From Mycobacterium sp. 852014-50255_SCH5639931 (GTDB taxonomy: Bacteria; Actinomycetota; Actinomycetes; Mycobacteriales; Mycobacteriaceae), in contig NZ_LZSV01000011.1 of NCBI RefSeq assembly GCF_001665605.1, forward strand, positions 186,001 to 250,000: a stretch of 64,000 bases of DNA. Direction: 5' to 3'. Shown here one piece after another: positions 16,075 through 24,855 of this stretch. Made by a program: the position numbers and the translations under genes. The stretch's first letter is position 1. Every line of letters begins with the position of its first letter. The notes beneath the pieces were generated by a model. That model ran no database searches and was not told where the DNA came from. It was given only the letters and a program-made list of their open reading frames with translations.

Positions 16075-17656
16075 GCGTCGCGACGGCATAGGCGGTCCCG
16101 CGTGGTTGGCGTTCCCACAGCACCTCCCCCGCCGCGATGTCCGTTCTTTCGGCGATCAGTTGACGCTTGAGCACTTTGTGGGTGGCGGTGCTGGGCAGGT
16201 CGGTGGCGATGCGGACGTAGCGCGGGCGGGCCTTGGGGGACAGGTCCGGCTGCGCGTCGAGGAACGCTTCAAAGGAATCGGCATCGAGGGTGTGCCCTTC
16301 GTTGAGTACGACCGCGGCCGTCACCTGGTCGCCGACGCGCTCGTCGGGAACGGCGTACACCGCGACTCGGTTGATTGAACTGTGCCGCAACAGGATCCGC
16401 TCGATCGGGGCGGCGGCGAGGTTCTCCCCGTCCACCCGCATCCAGTCGGCCGTGCGGCCGGCCAGGTATATCCAGCCGTCGGAGTCGCGGTAGGCGAGGT
16501 CGCCGGACCAGTACATGCCGTGGCGCATGCGTTCGGCGTTGGCGTCCGGGTCGTTGTAGTAGCCGGTGAAGAAACCCGAGCCGGCCGTGTTGACCAACTC
16601 GCCCACGGCGTCGTCGGCGTTGACCAGGGCGCCGTCGGCGTCGAAGCGGGCGACCGCACACTCGGTGACGGTGTCGCTGTTGTAGATCGCCACCCCGTCG
16701 ATCCCCTTGCCGATCGAGCCCTTCGGCGTGCCGGGTTCGCGGATCACGATGACCGCGTTCTCGGTGGAGCCGAAGCCGTCCTCGACCTGCACGCCGAAGC
16801 GCCGCGCGAACTCCTCGATGTCCTTGTCGTTGGCCTCATTGCCGAACGCGACCCGCAGCGGGTTGTCGGCGTCGTCGTCGCGTTCTGGCGTGGCCAGAAT
16901 GTAGGCGAGCGGCTTGCCCACGTAGTTCATATACGTTGCGCCGTAGTGGCGGACGTCGTCGAGGAAGCTGCTCGCCGAGAATTTCGCCGGCACGATCGCG
17001 GCGCCGGAGACCACCGCGGGCGCCCACCCCGCGACGACCGCGTTGGAGTGGAACAGCGGCATCGACACGTAGCAGGTGTCCTGCTCGCAGAGCGCGAAGC
17101 GCTGGACCAAGTTGACGCCGGCGAACGTCGCCATCAGGTGTGACACCTGCACCGCCTTGGGGTTTCCGCTCGTTCCCGACGTGAAGATCATCATGAACGG
17201 GTCCATCGCGGTCACTTGCCGGAGCGGCACGAGTTCGCCGGCTTCCTTGACAAATTCGGTCCACTGCGGCGTCGAGGTGTCGAGGATCTGCGTTCCCTCG
17301 AGGTCCAAGCCGTCGAGCAGCGGGCGGTGTTCGGCGTCGGTGATGAGGAACTGGCAATGGGCGCGCCGCACGTCGGCCGCGAGCGCCTCGCCGCGCCGGG
17401 TGGTGTTCAGGCCGCAGAGGACGTAGCCGCCGAGGCCGGCCGCCGCCATCTGGCTCAGCATCTCCGGGTTGTTTCCCAGCAGGGCGCCCACGTGCATCGG
17501 CCGGTCTCGGTCGGCGGCGGATATCAGGGCCGCCGCGCGCGCCGCCGAACCCGCCAGGTACTGACTCCAACTCCACTGCAGGGCACGGTGTTTGACCGCA
17601 ACCCCCGGATCGGACAAGCGCCTCTGCAGCAGCGCCTGAATCGTTTCCTCAGTCAT
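16013..17656 (-). CDS. acyl-CoA synthetase (AMP-forming, FadD type)
   Basis: ANL-superfamily ligase that adenylates a carboxylic acid and transfers it to CoA, 547 residues. MIFTSGTSGNPKAVQ (about 172-186) is the phosphate-binding loop, YWSGDLAYRDSDGWIYLAGRTADWM (about 405-429) holds the ATP aspartate and hinge, and the lysine in THKVLKRQL (about 508) is the likely adenylation lysine. The ATG at 17656 is preferred over the TTG three codons upstream. Its promoter carries operator copy 2, identical to the site before the fused dehydrogenase, so it probably supplies the CoA ester that this cluster degrades. The 3' end overlaps PadR by 62 bp. Confidence 0.9.
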   Translation of the reverse strand: MTEETIQALLQRRLSDPGVAVKHRALQWSWSQYLAGSAARAAALISAADRDRPMHVGALLGNNPEMLSQMAAAGLGGYVLCGLNTTRRGEALAADVRRAHCQFLITDAEHRPLLDGLDLEGTQILDTSTPQWTEFVKEAGELVPLRQVTAMDPFMMIFTSGTSGNPKAVQVSHLMATFAGVNLVQRFALCEQDTCYVSMPLFHSNAVVAGWAPAVVSGAAIVPAKFSASSFLDDVRHYGATYMNYVGKPLAYILATPERDDDADNPLRVAFGNEANDKDIEEFARRFGVQVEDGFGSTENAVIVIREPGTPKGSIGKGIDGVAIYNSDTVTECAVARFDADGALVNADDAVGELVNTAGSGFFTGYYNDPDANAERMRHGMYWSGDLAYRDSDGWIYLAGRTADWMRVDGENLAAAPIERILLRHSSINRVAVYAVPDERVGDQVTAAVVLNEGHTLDADSFEAFLDAQPDLSPKARPRYVRIATDLPSTATHKVLKRQLIAERTDIAAGEVLWERQPRGTAYAVATPTSDSPTPAGGSGPSTVAPA

Positions 17657-17694
17657 CGGTCTCAAGTCACCTTCACTATGCCTAGCCTTCTGCG

Positions 17695-17713
17695 AGACGA
17701 GACGGTCCGTCTT
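17695..17713. promoter_or_regulatory. operator copy 2 (identical 19-bp site)
   Basis: AGACGAGACGGTCCGTCTT, identical over 19 bases to 5642-5660, with the perfect AGACGGTCCGTCT palindrome at 17700-17712. It lies 39 bp upstream of the acyl-CoA ligase start, where a bound TetR would block transcription, and just downstream of the broken SDR gene. Confidence 0.75.
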
Positions 17714-17741
17714 ATGGTAGCGGCGGCCGAGCGCCGTCTCG

Positions 17742-18513
17742 TTATCCGCCCACCATCATCAGGCCGCCATCGACCGCCAGCAGCTGCCCGGTAATGAATC
17801 CCGAACCGGGCCCGGCCAGAAAGACCAGCATCGGGCCGAGATCCCGCGCGGGATCCCCCAGCGTCCCGCCCAAGGGAATCATCATCTGCATCTGCTGGTC
17901 GATGAACGCACTCGCGTCGGGGCCGAGGAACTCGCGCAGCCGGTCGGCGCCGGCCGTCTGCACCGCCGGCGCCAGCGCGTTGACGGTGACCTTGTCCGCC
18001 GCCCACGCTTTGGCGGCCGACCGCGTCCACGCCTGGACCGCACCCTTGGTGGCTGCGTAGACGGCCGAGATCGGGCTGCCCATCACGGCTTCCGACGAGC
18101 CGAAGTTGATAATCCTGCCCCCCCTTGGGGTCCTGGTCTTTCATGACGGCGTAGGCGGCCTGATTGGTGAGGATGGTCGCCTTGACGTTGGTGTCCAACA
18201 GGAACGAGATCTCGTCGACGCCGATGTAACCGGGAATCCCGGCCTGCCACAGCCCCGCGGCGTTCACCAACACGTCGAGTCCGCCCAGGCCCCCGGCGGC
18301 TTGTCGCACCATCGCCGAGACGGCGTCGGCGTCGCGCACGTCGCACTGCAGCCAGCTGGCCGTGACGCCGTCCGGCGGCGGGGTCTGGTGATAGGTGGCG
18401 GCGATCTCGGCGCCGGCCTCGCTGAGAGCTCCCACGGCGGCCGCACCGATGCCGGTCGCTCCGCCGGTGACCAGGATCCGCCGGCCCCGCAGCGGTGGCG
18501 TCGTATCTGACAT
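17742..18513 (-). pseudogene. short-chain dehydrogenase/reductase broken by a +1 frameshift
   Basis: Classical SDR of about 256 residues split into two frames. The 5' part (ATG at 18513) holds the NAD(P) motif TGGATGIGAAA, the DVLVNAAG strand and a DTN motif. The 3' part holds the catalytic YAATK and the C-terminal VDGG. The frame shifts at a run of seven G on the coding strand (18118-18124). With six G the reading becomes GGRIINFGSSEAVMGSPIS, a perfect SDR core strand, so one base is extra. Either an assembly or sequencing error, or a true inactivating or slippery tract. It lies between the ligase promoter and the alpha/beta hydrolase. Confidence 0.85.
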
Positions 18514-18545
18514 GCGCAAGACGCTACCGCCGGCGGGGCGGGCGG

Positions 18546-19376
18546 TTACGTGCGCACCGCGATCGTCGACAACAGGTCGGCGAGCCGGTCCGGCTGGTCG
18601 ATCATCGAGAAGGTCCTGGCGCCGCCGATGACCTCGAGGCGGGCGTTCGGGATGGTGGCGGCCAGGCGGGCCCCGTCCTCCTGCTCGAAGAACACGTCGT
18701 CGGCCGACCAGGCGATGAGGGTGGGCTTGTCGAACTCGGGCAGGCGGACGGCCACCCCCGTCGTCACCTCCGTGCGCATCGACAGCGTGAACTGGCGCAA
18801 GTCTTCGGCGATGCGGGGGTCCGATAGCCCCGGTCGCACCCACGCCTCGGTGAGGTCGTCGATGTTGCGGTGCGCCAACCCGTCGAACGCGCGCTTGCGC
18901 GCCGCCGGCACTCGCATGGCCTGGGAAACCGCCCGGAACGTCGTCTTCGACTTGGCCGCCAGGATCACCGGCTTGAGGATCGGCGGCGGAAAGTGTTCGA
19001 ACGCATCGCAACTCGTGAGCACCAGGGCGCCGAGCCGCTCGGGGTGGTGCACGGCCACGAGTTGGGTGACGACCCCGCCCGTGTCGTTGCCCACCAGCAC
19101 CACGTCCTCGAGGCCGAGCGCGGTCAGCACCTCGGCGACCATCCCCGCGACTCCGGTGATGGTCCGGTCGGCGCCGCGGCGCAACGGCTCCGGATGCGCG
19201 CCCAGCGGCCACGTCGGGGCGATGCACCGCAGCCCGCGGTCGGCCAGGCGTTCGCTGACCTGGCGCCACAGCTGGCCGCCCATCATGTACCCGTGCACGA
19301 AAACGACCGGCCGGCCGCTTTCGGGTCCGATTGCTTCGTAATGGATGGTTCCGGCACTAATGTCGATCGTCGACAT
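18546..19376 (-). CDS. alpha/beta hydrolase (haloalkane dehalogenase/epoxide hydrolase-like)
   Basis: Alpha/beta-hydrolase fold protein of 276 residues. The oxyanion region is VFVHGYMMGG (about 25-34). The nucleophile elbow VLVGNDTGG (about 93-101) has Asp rather than Ser, as in dehalogenases and epoxide hydrolases. Where the catalytic His usually lies, the sequence reads GGARTFSMIDQPDRL (about 252-266) with no His, so activity is uncertain. It ends 32 bp before the broken SDR on the same strand and is divergent from a TetR gene across a 25-bp inverted repeat. Confidence 0.85.
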   Translation of the reverse strand: MSTIDISAGTIHYEAIGPESGRPVVFVHGYMMGGQLWRQVSERLADRGLRCIAPTWPLGAHPEPLRRGADRTITGVAGMVAEVLTALGLEDVVLVGNDTGGVVTQLVAVHHPERLGALVLTSCDAFEHFPPPILKPVILAAKSKTTFRAVSQAMRVPAARKRAFDGLAHRNIDDLTEAWVRPGLSDPRIAEDLRQFTLSMRTEVTTGVAVRLPEFDKPTLIAWSADDVFFEQEDGARLAATIPNARLEVIGGARTFSMIDQPDRLADLLSTIAVRT

Positions 19377-19401
19377 AGAGAACTCCTACCTCGGGATACA
19401 T

Positions 19402-19426
19402 TTACAAACAGGCTGTCTGTTCGTAA
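19402..19426. promoter_or_regulatory. 25-bp inverted repeat between hydrolase and TetR
   Basis: TTACAAACAG-GCTGT-CTGTTCGTAA has arms matching at 9 of 10 positions, in the 66-bp divergent promoter. A further half-site-like CAACAGGTTG lies at 19432-19441, just before the TetR ATG. Inferred operator of the TetR at 19443. Confidence 0.65.
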
Positions 19427-19442
19427 GTTACCAACAGGTTGT

Positions 19443-20051
19443 ATGGAAAGCAAGAGACGGACTCAGGAAGAGCGCTCCGCGGCGACCCGCGACGCGCTGA
19501 TCGCCGCCGCCCGCAAGCTGTGGGGGCTACGGGGTTACGCGGAGGTCGGAACGCCGGAGATCGCGGCCGTCGCGGGGGTTACGCGCGGCGCGATGTACCA
19601 CCAATTCGCCGACAAGGCGGCGCTTTTCCGCGAGGTCGTCGAGGCGGTTGAGCGGGACGTGATGGCGCGGATGGGCACCCTGGTGGCCGAGTCGGGTGCG
19701 ACGACACCGGCGGACGCGATCCGTGCGGCGGTCGACGCGTGGCTGGAGGTTTCCGGGGATCCGGAGGTGCGTCAGCTGATGTTGCTGGACGCCCCGAGTG
19801 TGCTGGGCTGGGCCGGTTTTCGCGACGTCGCGCAGCGGTACAGCCTGGGCATGACCGAACAGTTGATCACCGAGGCGATCCGGGCCGGCCAATTGGCCAA
19901 GCAACCGGTGCGGCCGTTGGCGCACGTGCTGATCGGTGCGCTCGACGAGGCGGCCATGCTCATCGCGACCGCCGAGGATCCGAAACGCACGCGCCGCGAG
20001 ACGCGGCAAGTGCTGCACCGGCTGATCGACGGCATGCTTGCGGGGTCATGA
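19443..20051 (+). CDS. TetR family transcriptional regulator
   Basis: Repressor of 202 residues with a helix-turn-helix at about 17-62 (LIAAARKLWGLRGYAEVGTPEIAAVAGVTRGAMYHQFADK) and the MYHQF recognition end. The C-terminal region (DAPSVLGWAGF, AHVLIGALDEAAMLIA) matches the TetR_C subgroup common in actinobacteria. The ATG at 19443 starts the homology; the longer reading overlaps the hydrolase promoter. It probably represses itself and the divergent alpha/beta hydrolase-SDR unit. Its last 6 bases overlap the convergent MmpL gene. Confidence 0.9.
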   Translation: MESKRRTQEERSAATRDALIAAARKLWGLRGYAEVGTPEIAAVAGVTRGAMYHQFADKAALFREVVEAVERDVMARMGTLVAESGATTPADAIRAAVDAWLEVSGDPEVRQLMLLDAPSVLGWAGFRDVAQRYSLGMTEQLITEAIRAGQLAKQPVRPLAHVLIGALDEAAMLIATAEDPKRTRRETRQVLHRLIDGMLAGS

Positions 20052-23000
20052 AGCGCTGAACCGATGGGGCCACCAGCTCCGCTCCCGTAAGAGCGTCGCG
20101 ATAGCGGGAACGGTGAGCGTGCGAACGACGAACGTGTCCAGCAGCAGCCCGCAGCCGATCACGAATCCGGCCTGGACCATCATGTCGAGCGACCCGATCA
20201 TGAGGCCAAACATGCTGGCGGCGAAGATCAGGCCCGCCGAGGTGATCACGGAGCCGGTACTGGTGACGGTGCGGAGCACGCCGACACGCATGTTGCCGGC
20301 GGACTCCTCGCGTAAGCGGGAGATCACCAGCATGTTGTAGTCGGCGCCGACCGCGATCAACAGGATGAAGGCCAGGAGCGGGACGGGCCAGGCGATGGCG
20401 TGGCCGAAACCGTACTGGAACAACAGCACTCCCAGGCCCAAAGCGGCGAAATAGTTCAGTACGACGGTGCCCAGCAGGTAGAGCGGGGCGACCACAGAAC
20501 GCAGCAGCAGGATCAGGATGACGCCGACGACCAGCAGGGTGGCGGTGGCCAGCCGGGTGAAGTCCGCGGACAGCATGTGTTGGAGGTCGGAATTGACGGC
20601 GGTGAAGCCGGCCATGGAGATGGAGGTGCCTTCCAGCGAGGTATTGGGTCGGGCGGCGTTCGCCACGTCGGTGATCTTGCGGTCCAGGGCCATCGCGTCA
20701 GCGGAGTAAGGGTCGTATGAGGATGTGACGGCGAATCGGGCGGTGCGCCCGTCAGAAGAAATGAAATGCCGTGCCAGGTCGCTGAATTGGCGATTCTCAA
20801 ATGTCGTCGGAGGTAGGTAGAACCCAGAGGCGGCGTCCGATCCGGAGGTGGCGCGAGCGGCGTTCTGCAGCTGGGCGGCAACCTGGCTCATGCCCCCGAG
20901 TAGCCGAATGTTGCTGTCGGCGAGGGTATGTACCCCGCCGGCCAGTGCCTGGGCGCCCGACGCGAGCCGGCTGACGCCGCCTTGCAGGCGGTGGATGTTG
21001 CCGATCAGGTCTGCGGGGTCGCCGGTCCCGCCGACCGTCCGCTGCATGGTGGTGGCGGCGTTTTGGATATCGGTGAGTGTGCCGGCAAGGGTGGCGGTTT
21101 GGCTGAACTGATCGCTGAGCCCGGCAACCTGGTCGAAGAATCCACCGTTGCGCAGTGTGACGAGCACTCGGGTTTCGTCGCGCAGTTGCGCGCACTGCGG
21201 CGTGGTGGCGCACCAGGGTGAGGCATTGAGGCCTTCGACGAGTGGTTCGATTGCCGCAATGGCGGCGGCGGCTTGTTGGGCCAGGGGCCGCAATCCCGCG
21301 CCGGTGTGCACGGCTTGATCCACGGCCGGTGCCGTGGCGTTGAGTTGTTGCAGCAGGGGCCGCGCGCCCTGCAGCTGTTGACCTCTGCTTCCGGTTTGGT
21401 TCAAGAGATCGGTCAGCGGTGTGAGCGCACGCCGCAGCGTGGTGTCGAGTTGGCCCAAGCCGGTCGCGAGTTGGTCGGCACCGTTGGTGAGCTTGGCAAG
21501 GTCGTCCCTATGGGCTTCGCCATCGGCGACGGCACCGGCCATCTTGTCGCCGATTTGCCCGTTCTGCCATGACAATTGCGCTTGATCGAGCCGGTTCCCG
21601 GTCGGGCGGGTGACACCCGAGACCCGGGTGACCCCGGGTAGCTGGGCCACCCGCGAGGCCAGCGCGTCGAGGTCGGCGAGGCCTTTGGCGGTCCGCATGT
21701 CGGTGCGGGATTGCACAAGCAGAAATTCGTTGATGACGGTGTCTTTGGGGAAGTGCCGATCTAACAGCTGGTAGCCCTGATTGCTGGCGGTGCTCGCGGG
21801 TTGCCCCTTGCGGTCGTCGTAGCTGATCGTCATGGTGGCCACGACGCCGGCCAGGGCCAGCAAGACCACCAGGCTCGCGGCCAGCACCCGCGTTGGTCGT
21901 CGTACCACCATGACGGCGATCCGGTTCCAGTACTGGCGCGATAAGTCGGCGCGCGGCTCGGCGATGCCGCGTTTTGCCGCCAGCGCCAATAGCGGCGGGA
22001 GCAGCGTGACGGTGGCCAGGAATCCGATCAGCACGGCAATGGCACATGCGGGACCAACACCTTGAAAGACGCTCAGGCGAGCGAACACCATGGAAGCCAG
22101 CGCCAAGGCAACCGTCGCCGCTGAAGCCAAGATGACGCGCCCGATGCTGCCGCAGGCATGAATGATGGCCCGTTCGGGGGCGTTTCCATGCCGTCGCTGT
22201 TCGTGATAGCGGCTGATCAGAAAAACGCTGTAGTCGGTGCCGGCGCCCAACAGAACCGCGGTCATGAACGCGATGGTGAATTGCGATACCGGAACGCCCA
22301 ATTCGCCGAGAGCCGACAGAACGCCTCGGCCGACGGCCACGCTCGCGCCGATCACCAATAGCGGCAACAGGGCGGTGGCCACCGACCGATATACCAGCAG
22401 CAGGATGAGCCCAATGAGGGCGGCGGTCGCGATCGAGATGACGAGCAGCTCATGCTCGCCGGAGCCGATCTGATCACGGAATGTCGCCGCCGGGCCGGTG
22501 ACGTAGGCGATGGTCGATGACCCGGTGACGACGGAGGAGACGTGCGCGCGCACGGCGTCGACAGACTCGGCTGCCTTGGGGTCACCCAGTGTGCCGGCGA
22601 TCCCGATGGGCAGGAACCACGCCTTTCCGTCTTCGCTTACCGCGCGGCTTCTGGTGGTCGGCTCGGCGAGTAGATCCTGCACCAGCAGAACGTGAGTTCT
22701 GTCGGCGCGCAGCGCGACCACGAGGGCGTCGTAGCGTTGCCGCGCGGGTGGGGTCAGCCCGGCGGGGTCTTCCATCGCGATGACGATCGAGGTCTTCGCG
22801 CCCCGCTCGTCGAACGCCGCCGCCATGCGATCAAGCGCTTGAAACGACGGCACGTCACCGGGCAAGAGCTGGACCGACTGCTGGCGCACGACCGTCTCCA
22901 GCTGTGGGAAGGCGATTGCGAGGATCGCCGCCACGCCGATCCATGTGCCGATCACCCATGCGCTGCGCCGGACGGCAAGTCCGCCCAACGCGGCAAGGCG

Positions 23001-23090
23001 CGCACTGTATTCACCGGTGCGCTCAAGCTGGGGTTCGGCCCGTCGCGTCGCGCCAACCAAACCCGTTCCCGAAAAGATCCCCCGTTGCAC
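20046..23090 (-). CDS. MmpL-family RND transporter
   Basis: Inner-membrane RND exporter of 1014 residues, typical of mycobacterial MmpL proteins that move lipids, glycolipids or siderophores to the periplasm. TM1 is at about 44-62, a first periplasmic loop follows to about 215, then TM2-6 with the proton-relay motif GAGTDYSVFLISRYHEQRR, a long second loop (about 440-800) rich in QLATGLGQLDTTL/GGVHTLADS heptad-like repeats, and TM8-12 with the matching GADYNMLVISRLREE. No MmpS partner gene lies beside it. GTG start. A pair of 20-bp palindromes lies directly upstream, and the TetR at 23208 is divergent, so repression by that TetR is likely. Confidence 0.92.
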   Translation of the reverse strand: MQRGIFSGTGLVGATRRAEPQLERTGEYSARLAALGGLAVRRSAWVIGTWIGVAAILAIAFPQLETVVRQQSVQLLPGDVPSFQALDRMAAAFDERGAKTSIVIAMEDPAGLTPPARQRYDALVVALRADRTHVLLVQDLLAEPTTRSRAVSEDGKAWFLPIGIAGTLGDPKAAESVDAVRAHVSSVVTGSSTIAYVTGPAATFRDQIGSGEHELLVISIATAALIGLILLLVYRSVATALLPLLVIGASVAVGRGVLSALGELGVPVSQFTIAFMTAVLLGAGTDYSVFLISRYHEQRRHGNAPERAIIHACGSIGRVILASAATVALALASMVFARLSVFQGVGPACAIAVLIGFLATVTLLPPLLALAAKRGIAEPRADLSRQYWNRIAVMVVRRPTRVLAASLVVLLALAGVVATMTISYDDRKGQPASTASNQGYQLLDRHFPKDTVINEFLLVQSRTDMRTAKGLADLDALASRVAQLPGVTRVSGVTRPTGNRLDQAQLSWQNGQIGDKMAGAVADGEAHRDDLAKLTNGADQLATGLGQLDTTLRRALTPLTDLLNQTGSRGQQLQGARPLLQQLNATAPAVDQAVHTGAGLRPLAQQAAAAIAAIEPLVEGLNASPWCATTPQCAQLRDETRVLVTLRNGGFFDQVAGLSDQFSQTATLAGTLTDIQNAATTMQRTVGGTGDPADLIGNIHRLQGGVSRLASGAQALAGGVHTLADSNIRLLGGMSQVAAQLQNAARATSGSDAASGFYLPPTTFENRQFSDLARHFISSDGRTARFAVTSSYDPYSADAMALDRKITDVANAARPNTSLEGTSISMAGFTAVNSDLQHMLSADFTRLATATLLVVGVILILLLRSVVAPLYLLGTVVLNYFAALGLGVLLFQYGFGHAIAWPVPLLAFILLIAVGADYNMLVISRLREESAGNMRVGVLRTVTSTGSVITSAGLIFAASMFGLMIGSLDMMVQAGFVIGCGLLLDTFVVRTLTVPAIATLLRERSWWPHRFSAS

Positions 23091-23108
23091 CGCTCCCCCT
23101 ATGATTGG

Positions 23109-23154
23109 TTGGTGAAGCAGTTCACCAAACCATATTGGTGAGATCTTTCACCAA
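23109..23154. promoter_or_regulatory. two tandem 20-bp palindromes (TTGGTGAA-N4-TTCACCAA)
   Basis: TTGGTGAAGCAGTTCACCAA at 23109-23128 is a perfect inverted repeat. A second copy at 23135-23154 (TTGGTGAGATCTTTCACCAA) has one arm mismatch. Centres are 26 bp apart. They lie between the mmpL start (23090) and the divergent TetR start (23208), as expected for operators of that TetR. Confidence 0.75.
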
Positions 23155-23207
23155 AGTGGGATGCGGGCGCAAGTCCGCGAGTCAGACGACAATGGAGTGA
23201 AGCCTGA

Positions 23208-23849
23208 ATGGCAGTGCACCGTGGCCTAACCCCTGATCAGCGGCGTGAACAGCGCCGCGGGCAGCTCATCGACGCTGCTTTCGACACGATCGCCGAGCAT
23301 GGGGTGAACAATCTCCGGGTGCGGGCCGTCAGCGCAAGCGCGGGGCTCAACGACCGCTACTTCTACGAGAGCTTCCGCGATTGCCACGAGTTGCTGATCG
23401 CGACTTTCGAAGACCAATTCAGCCGTGCGTTGACGGGGATCATGGCAACGGTCGCGGAGTCACCGCACGAACTCGAGGCCCGCGCCCGCGCCGTCATCGA
23501 GTTCGCGTTCGGCTTCATCGACGAGGATCCGCGGCGCCCGCGGCTGCTGATCGAGCTGCAAACGGCCGAAGCGCTCGCCGGGCGTCGGGACGAGGTGATC
23601 GACGTTCTCACCCAAGTCATGGTCGGGCAGGTACGGGCACTGCTCGGTGCGGCCGCCGGCACCGATGACAACGTGATGCTGACCGCGCTGACGGTGGTCG
23701 GCGGCCTTCTTGAGCTGGTCACCCAGTGGTACCGACGCCAAATCAAGGTCAGTCGACCTCAGCTCATCGAGTTCATGACGGCGCTGGTCGTGACAACGAC
23801 GGACATCGCCGGCGCCCTCGAACGCCGACTCACCGCGGAGGATCGTTAG
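23208..23849 (+). CDS. TetR regulator of the mmpL gene (inferred)
   Basis: TetR protein of 213 residues. The helix-turn-helix covers about residues 18-63 (LIDAAFDTIAEHGVNNLRVRAVSASAGLNDRYFYESFRD), with RYFYESF as the recognition end, a variant seen in regulators of lipid exporters. GGAG about 12 nt upstream and ATG at 23208. Divergent from the MmpL gene across two matching palindromes; repression of both directions with lipid-like ligand release is the likely mode, as is known for other MmpL-linked TetRs. Confidence 0.9.
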   Translation: MAVHRGLTPDQRREQRRGQLIDAAFDTIAEHGVNNLRVRAVSASAGLNDRYFYESFRDCHELLIATFEDQFSRALTGIMATVAESPHELEARARAVIEFAFGFIDEDPRRPRLLIELQTAEALAGRRDEVIDVLTQVMVGQVRALLGAAAGTDDNVMLTALTVVGGLLELVTQWYRRQIKVSRPQLIEFMTALVVTTTDIAGALERRLTAEDR

Positions 23850-23882
23850 TCACCGCGAACGGCGGCGTGCGGGCGTGAGCGC

Positions 23883-24827
23883 CTAGCGGTGGTTCTGGGC
23901 GAAGAACTGCCAGATGGTGTCGGTGGCATCCAGCGCCGTCGAGGGCGGCGGGATACCCGCGAGCTTCTCGGCGAGGGGGCTGGGTTCACCGCCCGGCCAT
24001 TGATGGCCTGCGCCGGCCACCGAGATCAACTCGACGGTGCGTCCGTCCGCGCAGCCGGCGATTTGCGTGGTCACGTCGCCGGTGGTGCTCGAGTTCGGCG
24101 CTCCGCACGCGTCAATCGCGCGCCAGGTGGCATTGACGGACTGCGCCGACGGCCCGTCGACGCGGGCAGTTCCGTTGAGCGCGAAGGCCTTTCCGGGACC
24201 GCCGTCGTAGGGCACCCGGTCATCGGCCATGCCGTGGATTTGCAGCACCGACGCGCGCCGTGCTTGGGAGCAGTCGGTCAGCAGCGTGCCCGCCACCGGG
24301 GCGATCGCGGCGAACACGTCCGACTGGCAGCCGAGCCGGAGCGCCATCATGGCCCCGTTCGACATGCCGGTGACATAGACGCGCGCCCGGTCGATGGGCA
24401 ACGCTTGCTCGATGGCGCCGACCATGGTCGTGATGAAGCCGACGTCGTCGGCGCCGACGCGCTGCGGTTCGCCGCAGCACGTCCCGGCGTTCCACGCGCG
24501 GTTGATGCCGTCGGGGTAGGCGACCAGGAAATGCCCGGCGTCGGCCTCGGTGTCCCAGTGGTAGGCGCGCTCCGCCTGCTGACCCGTGCCGAAGCCCCCG
24601 TGCAGCATCACCACCAGAGGGGCCGCATCGGTGAGTCCCTGCGGCCGGTACAGGTGATAGGTGCGGCTCACGCCGCCCGACTCGACGCTCTGGGTGGACT
24701 GCCCGACCGGGATCGATTGCGAGCCGGGCGTTCCCAGCGCATGGCCGCCGCCCAGGCAGCCGCCGAGCACGACGGCCAGGACGGCGACGAGGCAGACGCT
24801 GACGGCCCGGGCGCGGCGCGATCGCAT
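23883..24827 (-). CDS. lpqC: LpqC-like lipoprotein esterase (PHB-depolymerase family)
   Basis: Exported esterase of 314 residues from the chosen ATG. An RSRRARA basic start and hydrophobic core lead to the lipobox VVLGGC (about residues 19-24), so it should be lipid-anchored on the outer face of the membrane. The catalytic domain has VVMLHGGFGTG (oxyanion), GMSNGAMM (Ser nucleophile) and GAGHQWPGG (His), the poly(3-hydroxybutyrate) depolymerase/feruloyl-esterase pattern. Nine further residues are open upstream, but ATG at 24827 gives a better signal peptide. It is divergent from MarR across a 19-bp palindrome. The symbol rests on similarity to M. tuberculosis LpqC as I recall it. Confidence 0.82.
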   Translation of the reverse strand: MRSRRARAVSVCLVAVLAVVLGGCLGGGHALGTPGSQSIPVGQSTQSVESGGVSRTYHLYRPQGLTDAAPLVVMLHGGFGTGQQAERAYHWDTEADAGHFLVAYPDGINRAWNAGTCCGEPQRVGADDVGFITTMVGAIEQALPIDRARVYVTGMSNGAMMALRLGCQSDVFAAIAPVAGTLLTDCSQARRASVLQIHGMADDRVPYDGGPGKAFALNGTARVDGPSAQSVNATWRAIDACGAPNSSTTGDVTTQIAGCADGRTVELISVAGAGHQWPGGEPSPLAEKLAGIPPPSTALDATDTIWQFFAQNHR

Positions 24828-24855
24828 GACGCCATCGTGGCAGCCAATACGCATT

